64,000 bases of DNA. It comes from Epiperipatus broadwayi. Lineage: Eukaryota; Onychophora; Udeonychophora; Euonychophora; Peripatidae. The stretch lies in contig JAQFVV010000072.1 of NCBI GenBank assembly GCA_028023455.1, positions 1,510,501 through 1,574,500 of the forward strand, in the 5' to 3' direction. Shown here in pieces: positions 1-13,359 of this stretch; position 1 is the stretch's first letter; every line of letters begins with the position of its first letter. The translations under genes and the position numbers were made by a program. The notes below the pieces were generated by a model that saw nothing but the letters and a program-made list of their open reading frames with translations, searched no databases and was not told the origin of the DNA.

Positions 1-74
1 TTTCCTTCTGTAACTTGAATTGCTGTACTCATTTCTGGTGTCTATTTATTTCAATTATTAATGGGAATTCATAT

Positions 75-2388
75 TCATTGGTACTTTCTATTATTTTTCT
101 CATTAGTTGGATATGATTCACTATGCTAAAACCACTTTTAAATCCAGTTTATTTTTTTATTTTGGTTGGTTAAAAGTTCTCTGCAAATAAGTTGTAATTA
201 TCTTGATAAAGATTTCGAATAGAAATGATAGAAGATTGATATGTTTGTAATTTACAATAACTTCTTTATTATCTTTTTAAATATCAATATTACTACTACA
301 TTTGTCCAATCAATTAGTACATATTTAGTATTTTGCCATCAATTTTTTATCTTCTCCATTGATATAACTGCATGTCTCATCTCTTCATTTAAAATGCTTG
401 TCAATTCAAAAAATGTAGTAATTGTAGTAATTTTTTTTTTTTTTTTATTTCCATATATTTCATAATGTTGTCTCTCTTTTTAATAATAGTTTCATCATTT
501 ATTCTTATTGTTATATAACATTATTTTATAAAGCTCTAGGTATTTGGTCCTTCATGATAAAATATTTTTAATATTTTCATATTCTTTTTTTTTTCAAACG
601 TTTTCATCTCAGTTGAAAATTTACTACTTAACTGCATCTTTCATGAACCAATCATCTTTGTTGCCATTTTAATAAAGTATCAGTTATCTTATTTTTTGAA
701 AAGTCCAATTTAAAATCGCTGGAGTGTATTTGAAAGTTAGGAATAATAATTGTTAATATTGTTTTTCTTACTAGTTTCACAACTTCTGTCTTGTGTTAAC
801 ATATGTCTTACATTTCATTAATTAATAATCACTACATGTATTGAATTTATTAAGAATCTTATCATCTTGAAATATGTATTTTCTTATAGTCAAAATATAA
901 ACCAATTGTACTATATTCTCATTCAGATGTTTCCATGTCCATTTTCATATCCAATTTTTCTCGAAGAAAGAATTCATAAAACACCATTTTTCTTTTTCTT
1001 TAGATTACCCAAGTCTGTGACTTCTCTAATTTCTGTCCATAGCCGAATTAACTCATACCACTTTTGTCTCTCAATCATTTTTCAATTTTATCTTTAAAAA
1101 TTTGCATAACAGTTTTAAAATGTTGTTTGAAATGATAAAAAGCATTTACTGTATCTTTGTAAATATCTTTTAAGTTCATCAGAATGAGAAGTTGTTAGAA
1201 TATACACCTGAATTATATGCATTTGTTATCTACTATTCTTGCCACTCTGCCTGATATATCATACATCTCCACAGTGTTGTTCTTCCAATATATTTCAGTC
1301 TTCATGTCACTTTTTCAATCAATTGTCTCTTCATTTTTTCTTCTAACTTCACAAAATTCAATTATGTCTCATTTAATGTATGACATCTTCCAATTCATTT
1401 AAACATTCTTACTTGAATATGATATGCAGTTGTAAATATCTAAATAAAAGTTCCTCATTGAATGACAGCTTGGATTTGCAATCATGGAATTCTCAGTATC
1501 CTTCACTTTTTGACTACCAACAAGAATAAGAGCAATAATTTAGTTTTGTCTATCTTGATTGTAAATATTTAAAAAGAATATTCTTGCACACACATATTTA
1601 TCCTTCCTTCAACAAAAAAATTGATGTTTTAGTTAAAAACTATCAGATAACTTTAAAAAAAGCCACAGCATTTATTGGTTTTAACTCAAAGATAGAAAAC
1701 TAGTAAACACACCACACAAGTGGATATATGCTGGTAAGCAGTCTATTTATTTACCATACAAACAATCACATAGTAACACTAATTGTAATTACAAGAAAGT
1801 ATGGAATGTGTTTGAAAAGGAAGGTTTTTAATAAATGTGTTTTATCAGTTCTTACTTATGGATCTAAGACTTGGACAATTAATAGAAGAGCAATACAGAG
1901 ACTTCAGCCCACTCAAAGAAGTATGGAGAGATGCATGTTGGGAGTAACAAGAAGAGATCAAAAACACAATATATGGATAAGAGAACAAACAGGTGTTACT
2001 GATCTTAGTGAAAAAAATTAAAAAACTGAAATGGAGTTGGGCTGGACATATTGCTAGAAGAGATAATAATAGATGGACAATTGAAATCTTAAACTGGATT
2101 CCAAGAGATTATAAAAGCCCCAGAAAGAGACCACAGGTAAGATGGATGGATGAAATAAAAAAGGTGTGCAGGGGTGATGTGGAGAAGAGAAGCTAAAGAT
2201 TGAAGAAGATGGATTGAACTTGGAGAGACATTCATTCTGCAGTGGATTGATAATGGTTGATGATGATGATAATAATGATGGAATGGATATTAGAAATTTG
2301 ACTTGCTTAGTTTTTTTAATGTTTCAAAAAAGAAATCAAAGAGTTTTCTTTCAGTTATCACCATACTCCTTTCTGTAACCTAAAATAA
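75..2388 (-). mobile_element. Old RTE-like LINE copy A (5' two thirds, decayed)
   Basis: Position-by-position resemblance to the better copy at 5433-8714 shows that this is the same non-LTR family on the minus strand, running from the middle of the reverse transcriptase (about 75-400) through the endonuclease (about 860-1300) to the 5' untranslated region (about 1660-1808 and 2278-2388). Stops and indels are everywhere, so no protein survives. It is interrupted at 1809-2277 by a younger copy of the same family in the opposite orientation. The first 75 bases no longer align with the reference copy, so this may be the edge of the homology or a local deletion. Confidence 0.75.
1809..2277 (+). 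mobile_element. RTE-like LINE copy B, 5'-truncated, nested in copy A
   Basis: This is a 469-bp 3' fragment encoding the last part of the LINE protein. Recognisable pieces are CLKRKVFNKCVLSVLTYGS, the WSWAGHIARR segment and RWMDEIKK, followed by the (TGA)n-type 3' end. It is flanked by a perfect 8-bp duplication, ATGGAATG at 1801-1808 and 2278-2285, so the insertion boundaries are firm. A frameshift near 1995-2020 separates the two readable parts. The insertion interrupts the 5' untranslated region of copy A, and the two flanks rejoin cleanly when the insert is removed. Confidence 0.85.
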
Positions 2389-3192
2389 ACATGAAGGATA
2401 GTAGTAGAGTATGTAATAAGTGGTTTTAGAAGCCTAAATATTTATAAATGATTGAGAAAATACCATAATAAAAAAAGAACTAATCCATTATTCCAGATAT
2501 TTGAGTAGTTGAAAACAAAAAAGTTGTAATATATCATAATCTTAATAAAGTCTTTGGACTTAAAGTGTTTAGATAATGAAATTTATAAAGATAATAATGA
2601 TAACAAAATAAAATTAAAGCATTTTATTAAAAAAAGATAAATTAAGATTCCTTAGAATCATAACAAACTGAGAATAAAAGACTTCAGCTCTTAAAAATTT
2701 TAAATATAAATATAATATTGATGCAAATACTGTATAGATAAATTATAAAAAGAAATAGTTAATTGAAGTGTATAAAAATATAGATATAACTCATAAAAAA
2801 GCATAGTAAATAGCAACAACATTATACCTTCATATAATAATATCTCTAAAAATAAAAATTTTAAAAATAATAAATGGATAAAAATTTCATATTTCCCATC
2901 AATAGAACGCTAATAAAAAATAAACATCATATAAATTAACATAAATAATGGATGTCCAAACAATAAAAAAAAACCCTTAATTCTAAAATAAAAATAGAAA
3001 TAAAAAACAAAAAATATGTAGTCTACAAAATTAATTGAAGAAGTTATGATATGATTTACTATGAACATCAAAGAAAACAACTAGAAGAAAAAAAAAACAT
3101 ACTAGAATAATTAACATGATAGATGATAAATAATCACTATATGATCACTACTTGCAAAAAACATTGTCAAAAACAATAAACCTTTATTCTAC

Positions 3193-3193
<1 letters not shown>

Positions 3194-3288
<95 letters not shown>
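3194..3288. repeat. (TAA)n microsatellite
   Basis: An almost uninterrupted array of about 30 TAA units. Confidence 0.95.
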
Positions 3289-3289
<1 letters not shown>

Positions 3290-4379
3290 CTACAATACTA
3301 AACATAATAATAAAAAAAGTATGAACACATATAAAACATCGATATAAAAAATACCTAATGCATATTCATGTATATATATTTGTATACATGCACAGGGGTG
3401 CATGCATGCATGTTTATGCATTATAGTTACGATATTTCATTTACACATAGATATGTGTGTATAAGTATATATATATACTGTTGTAATGAAAAGATGTTTT
3501 TATACAAATAATGTAAACAAATAAAAAAAAAAAACATTACTTTTAGCTTGATATATAGTTATAGGTAAAGAGTAATATATTTTTTCGTTCCTATAAAATG
3601 TATAATGATAGAAAGTTATAATTCAGAAAACAACATCTAAATGGTGCTATATATAATATTATAATAATGTGCAAACACTGATAATCATTTATATTTACAA
3701 TAAGGAGGCCAACGAAACATTGCTGAAAACAACTTTTTTGTATAAAGAAATATATTTGTTATTAATATTATTAATTTATTTTTTTTTAAAAAAAAAAACT
3801 TTTCTTCATTTAAGTATAGTATGATTATAAAATCATTCAATATTTTTACAAGATATCTTTTTTATCTTCTCTTGATAAAAATATCTATATAAATAATACA
3901 GTCAAATTAAACTTTCATTTATATCAAATCTAATCTCAGTTACTATTAACTTATAACTATACACTATTACTGGATTTATTTATTTAATTTTGTTATTTAA
4001 GAAGTTAACTTAAAAAAGATTTCAGTTTAAGAATAAAATAATTTTAATGTCTAGTGGACAAGCAATCACTGTTTAATTTACCATAAAATACAGAAATTGA
4101 AAGGGAAAAAAAAGTCACGATTTTTTTCTTCAAATAATATTTTAAGGCATAATAAGTTCACTAGAATAATATCATTAATATATATATGCAGTCTTAATAG
4201 AAATAGAATTTGTCACACACACACACACACAAATAGGATTGAATGAAATAACTTCAATTGTTTTGTATTTTCTAACAGTAAAAATAGAAGTATTGCTTTA
4301 AATCATCATTTCTCATGTTTATCATCACTGTGTTGGACAATCATACACACACACACACACAAAGCGAGCTCTGCTTGAT

Positions 4380-4500
4380 TTAGTGCAATAGTACAGTCCA
4401 GGGTCTAGGATTAAAAATGGATCACAGAATAATTGTCTCCCTTCTAATCCTCAAATAGCATATGACCTCCTGAGTGACAAACTATTTGATTATTTTAGAG
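4380..4500 (+). repeat. Old dispersed SINE-like repeat, copy 1
   Basis: The segment runs from a GTGCAATAGTACAGTC-like head to a tail resembling CTGAGTGACAAACTATTTGATTA. The same head-to-tail order recurs in diverged form near 17190-17285, 21065-21185, 30890-31090, 39670-39810, 42870-42990 and 43630-43750. The shared tail reads roughly TGAGCAATAAACCATTTGAT. This looks like an ancient SINE family; the tRNA-like promoter is too decayed to prove it. Confidence 0.45.
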
Positions 4501-5432
4501 AGAATCAAAAAGTCATTTGAAATTTATGCAGGTTAAATACTGATGGTACACAATTTTTCATGTTTGATTGTTTTTGGATTTGGAATATTTTCTGATTTAA
4601 ATAAAACTATTGAAATATATACTTACAACATCAAAAAACAGTTTTAAAAAATATTAGTGAACTTGTTGCATAAAAAAGATTATTAATTAGAAAAAAATAT
4701 ATAAATTCATTACTTACATTTTATAAGTACTAAGTACAGAAAAAAAAATTAAATTCCTTACTTACATTTTATAAGTACTCAGTACAGAGAAATTTTACAT
4801 CGCATATGTGGAAGAACATTGATTAATAAAAATTATTACATTTTTATATATTATTTCATAAAATGAGACCTGATATAACTCTATCTGGATATTAGACAAT
4901 ACTAAAAAAAAGTTTAAAAATTATTCCTATATATATTGCTTAAGAATATTAATTGTAGAAAAAATAAATTTTAATAATAATGTGAATAAAATTAAATGTA
5001 ATTTATTAGTGAATACTGTTAAAATTTTTAAGCATAATTAAATGTAGGGTATTGGTTTAATTTATTAAAGAATAAAAATAATAATTAAATAAAAAAATTG
5101 AATTTACATTGGTTACTTACATTTACTTGATTATGCTAAAATTTTGATTTAAGAAAGTCATAGAAAGATGCTGTTTCACAAATTGATGTCTGAAGTTTAA
5201 TAAAAGTGAATGAATATCAGGTAATTTAGTGTTTTGGTGATAAACCTTTAGTGTAAAATTGCATATTTTTTTGTTTTATACTCCATAAGCAAATGATAAT
5301 AAAAAATGGATAAACAATGATTTTATTTAACATTTTCATAAAAGAGAATTATACTCAAAGCATATATTTTTGCTATATCAAATCTACTAATATGACTATG
5401 CCTTGACATTAGTTATGAATCAATATATATAT

Positions 5433-8400
5433 ATATCATCATCATTATCAACCATTATCAATCCACTGCAGGATAAAGGTATCTCCAAGTTTAATCCATC
5501 TTCTCCAATCTTTAGCTTCTCTTCTCCACATCACCCCTACACATTTTCTTATTTCATCCATCCATCTTACATGTGGTCTCTTTCTGGGTCTTTTACAATC
5601 TCTTGGAATCCAGTTTAAAATTTCAATTGTCCATCTATTATCATCTCTTCTAGCAATATGTCCAGCCCAACTCCACTTCAATCTTTTAATTTTTTCAATG
5701 AGGTCAGTAACACCTGTTTGTTCTCTTACCCATACACTGCGTTTTCGATCTCTTCTTGTTACTCCCAACATACATCTCTCCATACTTCTTTGAGTGGTCT
5801 GAAGTCTCTGTATTGATCTTCTATTAAGTGTCCAAGTCTCAGATCCATAAGTAAGAACTGGTAAAACATATTTGTTAAAAACCTTTCTTTTCAAACACAT
5901 AGGCATATTTCCATTTAATATCAAGTTATTTCTACCAAAAGCACTCCAACCAAGTTTAATTCAATGATTAATTTCCTCTATTATGTTTCCATCTGTATTA
6001 ATAATCTGACCAAGGTATTTGTAACTCTTAACTTCTTCTAATTCATCATAATCAATCTTTATTTTCATATTTTGAGCAAATCGATTAAACATTACTTTAG
6101 TCTTTTTAACATTTATCTTTAGTCCTACTTTCCTACTTTCATCTGATAACTCCTGCAACATTTCCTGCAGCTCGGAAGCATTATTTGCAAAAACAACTAC
6201 ATCATCTGCGAAATCTAAATGACTTAAATAATCTCCATTTACTTTCACTCCTTTAGTTTCCCATTTTAATCCACAAAATACTTCTTGCAGCACTGCTGTA
6301 AAAAGTTTTGGAGATATGGAGTCACCTTGTCTTACACCTTTCTCAATGTTGACTTTCCCAGTATCATTATGTAATCTAATTGTTGCTGTTACATTTTTAT
6401 AAATATTCTTTAAAATATGACAATATCCTGGATCTATACCTTGATGATCCAATGCTTTAAATCACTGAAGAAATGTTTATAGAATCAAATGCCTTTTCAT
6501 AATCTACAAATCCAAAACATAATGACAACTCATATTCATTTGTCCTTTCTATAACTTCTCTCAATACTTGAATATGATCTACTGTACTAAAACCACTTTT
6601 AAATCCAGCTTGTTCTCTTGGTTGGTGAAAATCCAAGGTTCTCTGTAGAGCGAGTTGTAATTATCTTGGTAAAAATTTTATATAAAACTGATAAAAGGCT
6701 GATAGGTCTGTAATTTCTAATATCTTCTTTATCACCTTTTTTAAATATTAATATTATTACTGCATTCTTCCAATCATCCGGTACATCTTTATCATTTAGA
6801 CATTTGGTATATAACTTTGCTAATATTTTTTCTGTTTCTTCACCTGCTTCTTTTAATATATCAATTATAATTCCATCATTACCTGGAGCCTTTCCTTTTT
6901 TCATACATTTAATTGCATTTCTCACTTCTTCATTTAAAATTCTGGGCATTTCGGAAGATGTAATAGATATAGGAGGTACTTGTTCTTTATTACTATATAA
7001 TTCTTGATAAAAATCTTCTACCAATTTCATAATGTCATCCCTCTTTTTAGTAATAATTCCATCTTTTTTCCTTATTGCAGATATAAATTTCCTACCAATA
7101 CCAAAATGTTGTTTTACATTCTTAAGACTTTTATTTTCTTCTACAGCTTTTCTTGCTAGTTCACAGTTATACTTTCTTATATCATTTTCAACTCTTTTCC
7201 GCACCATTTTACAAAATTCGAGATATTCAATTCTTTTTAATGCATCATTCTTGCATATCTTCATATTCCTTCTTTTCTTCATAAGTTCTCTAGTCTCAGT
7301 AGAAATTTTATTAGTCAATTGCTGCTTTTTTCTACCAGCTATCTTTGTTGCAGTTTTTAAAAGTGTATCAGTTATTTTCATATTAATTTCATTCAAATCT
7401 GAATCATGTTCAAAATCTACTAATACTTGAAACCGATTTGTAAGTTCTAATTTAAATTCATTAGAATGTTTCTGAAGATTAGGAATATCAACTGTAAATA
7501 TTGTTTTTCTTAATAATTTTTGTCTCTCTAGTTTTACATTAACATGTATCTTACCCCTTACTAATCGATGATCACTTCCTGTGTTAAATTTATTAAGAAC
7601 ATTACAATCTTGAAATATGTATTTCCTGTTAGTCAAAATATAATCCAATTCTGCTGTACCTTCATTTGGATGCTTCCATGTCCATTTCCTTCTAACATTT
7701 TTCTCAAAAAAAGAATTCATAATATAAAGTATTTCCTTCTCTGCAAACTCCACAAGTCTATGTCCTCTCTCATTTCTATTACCATAACCAAAATTACCTA
7801 CAACACTTTCATCTTTCATTTGTTTACCAATTCTAGCATTAAAATCTCCCATAACAATTTTAAAATGTTGTTTACTCTGATCAAAAGCCTTTTGTACATC
7901 CATATAAAAATCTTCTACTACTTCATCACTGTGAGAACCTGTTGGGGCATAAACCTGAATTATCTGCATTTGATATCTGCTATTAAGTTGTATAACTAAT
8001 CTTGCCACTCTGTCTGATACACCATCAATCTCCACAATATTGTTCTTCCACTGAATCCTACTCCACTTGTATTTCCAATATTTGTGCCTTTATAATAGAG
8101 CATATGTCCACTTTTTAAATCAATTGTCTCTTCACCTTTTCTTCTAACTTCACAAAGTCCAATAATATCCCATTTAATATAAGAGAGTTCTTCTAATTCT
8201 TGCAATCTTCCTTCACTTGAAAGTGATCTGCAGTTGTAAGTACCTAAATAAAAAGTCGTCATCAAATGGCAGCCTGGGTCCGCCTCCAAGATATTCTTAG
8301 CACCCTCCGCCTTCAGCCACCAACCGCTGCCTTGGTTGGTGACTTTACAGCCTCCTGGGATTAAGGGCCATGCTTTATTTTTGTCTGTCATAATTGTATA

Positions 8401-8714
8401 ATTGGGAAAAATCTTTATCATTTACACAAACATTCATTCTGCCTTATCAGGCACTGAGAAGAAAGACCATGGTGTTTCTTGATCTTAAACTCAGAGATAA
8501 AAAGCCAATAAACTCACCACGCTGGCTAATGCGTGTTGGTGAGCAGCCCATTCATGTTCGTATACTATATGAATAAACATATAGTAATAACAGCTGCAAT
8601 GACAAGAACGTATGGAGTGGACATTAGGAATTTGCCCTGCTCGGTTCCTTTAAGGCCTCCAAGAGAAATCAAAGGGTCTCCTTTCAGTTAATAGCAAACT
8701 CCTTTCTGCAGCCA
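5433..8714 (-). mobile_element. Near-complete RTE-like non-LTR retrotransposon (copy C)
   Basis: An element of about 3.3 kb with a 5' untranslated region (about 8422-8714, shared with copy A), a single ORF encoding an endonuclease followed by reverse transcriptase, and a 3' end made of short TGA repeats (seen as TCATCATCAT on the plus strand at 5436) that run into an (AT)n tract. An APE-type endonuclease upstream of RT in one ORF with a microsatellite-like 3' tail is typical of the RTE clade. Target duplications cannot be read because both ends abut AT repeats. It is the best reference in this window for the scraps at 75-2388, 1809-2277, 9356-9525, 18653-18950, 26898-27222, 31250-31627 and 60637-60868. 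Confidence 0.85.
5448..8421 (-). pseudogene. RTE-like endonuclease-reverse transcriptase, frameshifted
   Basis: The product would nick target DNA and reverse-transcribe its own RNA at the nick. Readable segments in order: the endonuclease start (8421-7996) with TYNCRSLSSEGRLQEL and KWDIIGLCEVRRK; the rest of the endonuclease and the RT fingers (8035-6599) with the catalytic-type motifs [13 protein letters not shown] and SDHRLV, then KAPGNDGI and [15 protein letters not shown]; the RT palm and thumb (6452-5961) with GVRQGDSISPKLF, the active-site box FADD and YKYLGQII; and the C-terminal part (5924-5448) with VLTYGSETWTLNRR and WAGHIARRDDNRW. At least three breaks are present: a frameshift near 8045-8060 just after SGVGFS, loss of frame between 6452 and 6599, and a break near 5925-5960. 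Catalytic motifs are otherwise intact, so the copy is fairly recent but cannot make a full protein. Confidence 0.88.
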
Positions 8715-8958
8715 TATATATATATATATAATTTATTTTAATCTCAAAAGTCAGATGACACCACCTATCCCTTAATATTTGTTATTATTTATACTTAGTT
8801 TATTTTTGTCATTTTAAATGGTGGAGTGAATTGATCTGTTGATTCTATGAATTTATGGATTAAATGATAAGAATCATCTTTTAAAAATTCAGATGATGAA
8901 AACCAACAATTAGTTTTAACAATCTCTAAATATGAAATGAAAACTCACTTTTTAATAT

Positions 8959-9091
8959 ACATAAATAATAAACAACTCCGATTATATGTAATTAAACAGG
9001 AAGTAACTGAACCTTCCAATGAGATAATTCACTGGAAAATTCAGATGCTTCCTGTTTAGTTACATATAATCTGACATTTATTATTTACGTA
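8959..9091. repeat. Near-complete hairpin (palindromic repeat)
   Basis: Two arms of about 50 bp (8959-9012 and 9041-9091) are inverted copies; both contain ATTATATGTAA-type and AACAGGAAG-type blocks. The short centre is itself roughly palindromic (TTCCAATGAG facing TTCACTGGAA). There is no coding capacity. It could be a palindromic MITE, but no target duplication was identified. Confidence 0.7.
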
Positions 9092-9355
9092 TGTTATTTA
9101 TAATAACATCTGAATAAATTGATAAATTCAATTTTTCATTAAAAAATGTGTTATTAATAATTACACTTTTTGAGATGATGTTTTTTCTATTTTGAATGGC
9201 TTGCATAACTAACTATCCGGACATTAAAACTACACCATGTTTTTTTTATCTAACTTTTTACATAAAACCACATTTTTTTTTTTTGCTGTAAAATATTATA
9301 CACAAATATAAATCACTATGTATTATTAATACACTATATGAATAAGTTTTAAATG

Positions 9356-9525
9356 AGATTCCAATAAATTCTAAAAAAAACCCTAGAAAGAGATCACATA
9401 TAAGATGGATGGATGAAATAAGGGAATTTGATGGGTTTTGTAAAAAAGAAGCTAGAGATTAGAAAAACTCCATTAAACTTGAAGAGATCTTTATTCTGCA
9501 ATGGACTGATAATGATTAAAAATTA
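9356..9525 (+). mobile_element. RTE-like LINE copy D, short 3' fragment
   Basis: This is a decayed match to the last 170 bp of the RTE-like family. AAGATGGATGGATGAAATA and a CTGCAATGGACTGATAATG block near the end are recognisable. It is heavily mutated, so older than copies B and E. Confidence 0.75.
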
Positions 9526-10419
9526 TAATGAACAAATTGATAAATTTATCTATATGCTATGAATTTTTATACTCTTTGATATTGCTTTCATAATATTGGG
9601 ATGTACAAAATATTAGAAACCATTGCCATATTTTTTTCTGTTTGCAATTATTTTGAAAACAAACTTTCATTACAGCATTACAATTTTTATTTGCTTTTAA
9701 CTAACATATACATAATTGATGGTCAATAGATATTACCTATAGTTACATAACACACAAATAGTTTGGACCAGTTTTTTTTAATAATTCAGTCTTTTCATTA
9801 ATAAAAACACTATGGAAATTGGAGTAATTATGTCTATTTTTTATTGTCATAATGGTTGATCTAAAATGTGAAAAAACATAAGTTTTCAAACTCATGGATT
9901 TTTAAATGATTATACTTAATAATCTTTCAATAGTATCTTTGGAGTTCTACATCCCTGTTGTATCAAACCATAACATTCATGAAGCTATCAAAATATTTTT
10001 GGTTGCTTCTGAAGCAAACATTAATTTCTTTATTGCAAATACTTCTTTGAATACTTTAAACCTTTTTAAGATTCTTCTAGATTCATATGATTATCAATAT
10101 AATTCTCTAAGAATTTCTGTAGGTTTAACATTCTTGTGTTTTAAATATGTGATTATGAATATTATTTAACAATAGTGGTATTAAAAAGTTTTTTCCAGCT
10201 AGAACAACATAACTGACAATAGCATATTATAACAAATGTTTAAACATCCATTTGTTTTATAAATGCCATAAATATCTAACTATTGGTTTTTCTTTTTGAT
10301 TTTCTAAAAAATTCCTCCAGCTTATGCCTAATCTGCATTGAATGGTGGTAATATATTTCATACCACTCTATTGAAAAACCTTTGAATACATGTATAAACA
10401 ATGGATTAATAATTTCTGA

Positions 10420-11134
10420 TAGTTGGTCTTTGACAAAATGTCAAATACATATTAATACAGTTTTCTTCTGAAGTAAAAATGATCTTGCTAAATTATGGGA
10501 AGCAAAAAGAACAACAAGTCCTAGTTTATCAGAATTACTTTTTATAATAAATATTTTTTCTGTATCATTGTTAGAAAAATGATTGATCTCAAATTTTACC
10601 ATTATTTTTTAAATAATTTTTGGCAAATCTTCACTATCTTGCAAAGGAATACCTTGTAATTGGATTTCATTATCCATTTGAGCCCTTTCCAAAGCTTCAA
10701 TACTATTCTCCAAACAATGTATATCCCTTTCATATATATTAGAAATATCAGATATGTAACAAGCTCTCAATTATTTCTGTCAACATTTTGACACAAAATA
10801 TCAATATTAACCTGCATTTTCATAATCGATTGCCTAAGCTCCAATAAAGTATTATGAATTACATGCAATAACTTCAACTTATCCATAATTTGTGGTAAAA
10901 TTGAATTTGACGAATCATCCAAAACAGAAGAATTTAAATCCTTATTACTAAAAGAGTTACTGTTAAAGACTCTACAAAAAGAACATCCCCATGCTCGCTT
11001 TTTTTGTCAATGACATACACCTATAAATATTTTCTGGTAACACTGAGTGCATGTAATGCATACCCCCAATTATACCCATAGCAAGAAATAAAATTACCAT
11101 TAGCTGGTAACAAATTATTGCAAATAGTACACAT
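10420..11134 (-). pseudogene. LINE ORF1 remnant with PHD-like finger
   Basis: Reading the minus strand from an ATG at 11134 gives MCTICNNLLPANGNFISC, a CxxC...C arrangement like a PHD/treble-clef finger, with the expected partner cysteine replaced by tyrosine (CYGY). After a stop and frameshift comes WGCSFCRVF and a long heptad-like segment (about 10960-10770) that could be a coiled coil, then EIQLQGIPLQDSEDLP (about 10690-10620). Finger, coiled coil and a block of this last type are the usual order in ORF1 proteins of CR1/Jockey-like LINEs, which bind the element RNA. Many stops are present. Assignment to ORF1 is inferred from this order; the rest of the element is not adjacent. Confidence 0.5.
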
Positions 11135-12040
11135 CACTATTAAAAGTTATGTATTTAATCCAATATAAAAAAAATATAAATCAATATAATAGATCAAAAA
11201 CAATAAAAGTAATGATAAACTATTTTAATAATAGAGACAGCAAAAATACATATCCATATGTTTAGAACAGCACCAATTTTTTAATTAATATTAATAACAA
11301 CAGCAGCATCAACACAACAATAATAATAATAATTAAAAACCCAATTGTAAATAAGGATGACCATTCTAACCTACCCACCCACCCCCCCAAAAAAAAAAAA
11401 GAAGAAAGAGCGAAAAACAACTCTAGAAATGAATTTTGTGATGCATATACATATTAATGTATGACCAACACATATATTCACATATAGAGCATGCTGGCCT
11501 ATTTTCCAGTTTACTTCATATTTTACAATGTTATATTTTAATTTTATCAGCAGAAACCTTTATTTCTAACATACTTCAACATATTTGATTGTGCTTCTCC
11601 AATGTATTCTATTTTCTGCCATATCTTCCTGATGGAAACCATTAAAATTGCACTTCTTCAGAAAGACTTTGAAATAATCTTTACAATGAAATCTATCTAT
11701 TCCCATAAAAAAAACATGCTCAACTCCATCTGAAACATCCTTTTATAAAGTCTTATATTGTTCATTTGACTTACATGTTCAATTTAACAGAGATGTGATT
11801 TATCAACAGTGGACCTTATATCACATTCATTAGGATTATGAACATATTGATTAATGTTATAAATTAAAAATATTATGATGCATGTTGAGTGAAACTGTTC
11901 TACTGCCTTTATATGGTGTCAATAGGATATCCAAGTTTCATTTACATACAATAAATTAGGGGAAATGACAACTCTATACACAGCTAAATTAGTTACAGCA
12001 GTTATATCCCTGTGATAATTGCTAAAATAGAAGTATATAT

Positions 12041-12290
12041 GGCTTATAATAACTTCTTTCATATACATTTCAATGCAAAAAAAAAAAATTTAATAAAACT
12101 TCTTTATTTTCCTGACAGTTTTGAATGTCCATTGGAGTCTGAGCTGTACCTCAACATCTATGTCTCTATTAAAAAGCAAAGGATGGTTCAGAAAGTTCTG
12201 ATGAAGACGGCTGGACAGTTGAAACTGTCAGGAAAATGAAGTTTTATTTAAAAAATTTTTTTTGCATTCAAGTGTATATAAAAGAAGTTA
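12041..12290. repeat. Inverted repeat with CTGATGA...GAAAC motif (family 3)
   Basis: The arms start GGCTTATAATAACTTCTTTC and end with the inverse of the same sequence, and each contains a block resembling TTATTTTCCTGACAGTTT. On the plus strand CTGATGA (12198-12204) is followed by GAAACTGTC (12221-12229). This is the same family as 29163-29507. It sits inside the LINE2 copy. Confidence 0.7.
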
Positions 12291-13259
12291 TTATAAGCAA
12301 TGTATATGAACATATGAAGAAATTCAAAGAAAGTAAGAAAAAAGAATAAGAGTATATACTTCTAAAACAGAAGTAGTATATTGGATTATAAAATTACCAA
12401 GGTATTTGAAATAATTTACATTATCAAGAAAAAAGTTCCCGATATTTTTTCTTCCGTTACTTGCTCAGAAAAAACTCGAGTTTTTTTAACATTAATTAAT
12501 AGACCCAGTCTTTATACATTATATTTAAAACATTAAATACATTCTGTAAATTATCTTTTGAACTGATAAAAATATCACAATCATCAGCATTCTATAAAAG
12601 CAGATATCAAAAAGAAAAAAGTTATTGTTTTCACTTTTAATTGATTCACATTAAAAAATTCCTTCATCAAACCTGCATTAAGCGGAGATTACTGTCATAA
12701 AAATTCAAAACGATGTTTGAGCAACTACACTTCCTTGTTAAACTCCGATTTTCATGATGAATGATATTCAACAATTCCTATAACTTTGTCTATTCCATTT
12801 GTTTTTAAAAATGAAAATAATAAAATTATTGTTAAGATGACATAGTACAACTTCACTGGTTCATATTTTCCTGAAAAATTCCAATATTTTTGAAACGTAT
12901 TCAAATATCTCATCAGGACTTGCTGCCTGTCTATTTTTAAGATCACAAAAAGCTGCTTTGTCTTTATTAAGATGAATATCTTTGTTCATATTTAGATGAA
13001 TAGATAAAATGAATATATAATTAAAAGTCGTAATCTCATTCTTATGTTATTGTTTAAGAGGTGATCAAAATATTCCACCTGATCAAAATATCACTGTCAT
13101 AATATAAGAGAGTGACATTGCTAAATTTTATAAGAATGTAATCCTATTTCTTAAGTCCATATGTTGCCTCCAATGCGTCAAAAAAAAAGATCAAGAATGA
13201 TCAATATCTGTATCTTCTTTGAAGTTTTAATCTACCAATAATTTTTAAGCCTTCTTGTT

Positions 13260-13359
13260 TTTTTTTCTCATGTGTCATAGCATCAGCTGGGAAGTGAACC
13301 CACTAAACCCGGGACAACTGTTTGGAAAGCAGGCATCACTGACCTCTCGACCACCAATG
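13260..13359 (-). mobile_element. tRNA-Leu-like SINE, copy S1
   Basis: The minus strand reads a box A-like TGGTCGAGAGG and a box B-like GGTTCACTTCC, then TGATGCTATGACACATGA and an A-rich tail. It is flanked by a 9-bp duplication, CTTCTTGTT at 13251-13259 and 13360-13368, and it interrupts the LINE2 copy. Confidence 0.8.

Larger units (their letters stand above)
2389..5423. other. AT-rich intergenic stretch, no gene seen
   Basis: This stretch is about 3 kb of very AT-rich sequence with no open frame that resembles a known protein. It holds a long (TAA)n array, two short (CA)n runs (about 4214-4230 and 4342-4360), an imperfect tandem duplication of about 46 bp around 4708-4788, and an old SINE-like fragment near 4380-4500. 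Confidence 0.6.

Noticed and set aside
241-1402. Several plus-strand open frames of 60-100 codons
   Set aside because: They lie antisense to the decayed RTE-like copy A and have no protein-like features of their own beyond hydrophobic, AT-driven composition.
3194-3288. CRISPR-like or regulatory repeat array
   Set aside because: A plain (TAA)n microsatellite with no spacers.
6804-7999. Plus-strand open frames of 67-143 codons
   Set aside because: They are shadows of the minus-strand RTE-like ORF; the minus-strand frame has the endonuclease and RT motifs.
12012-12239. A 75-codon plus-strand protein
   Set aside because: It is contained in a palindromic repeat and runs through the hammerhead-like motif; its reading frame is a by-product of the repeat.
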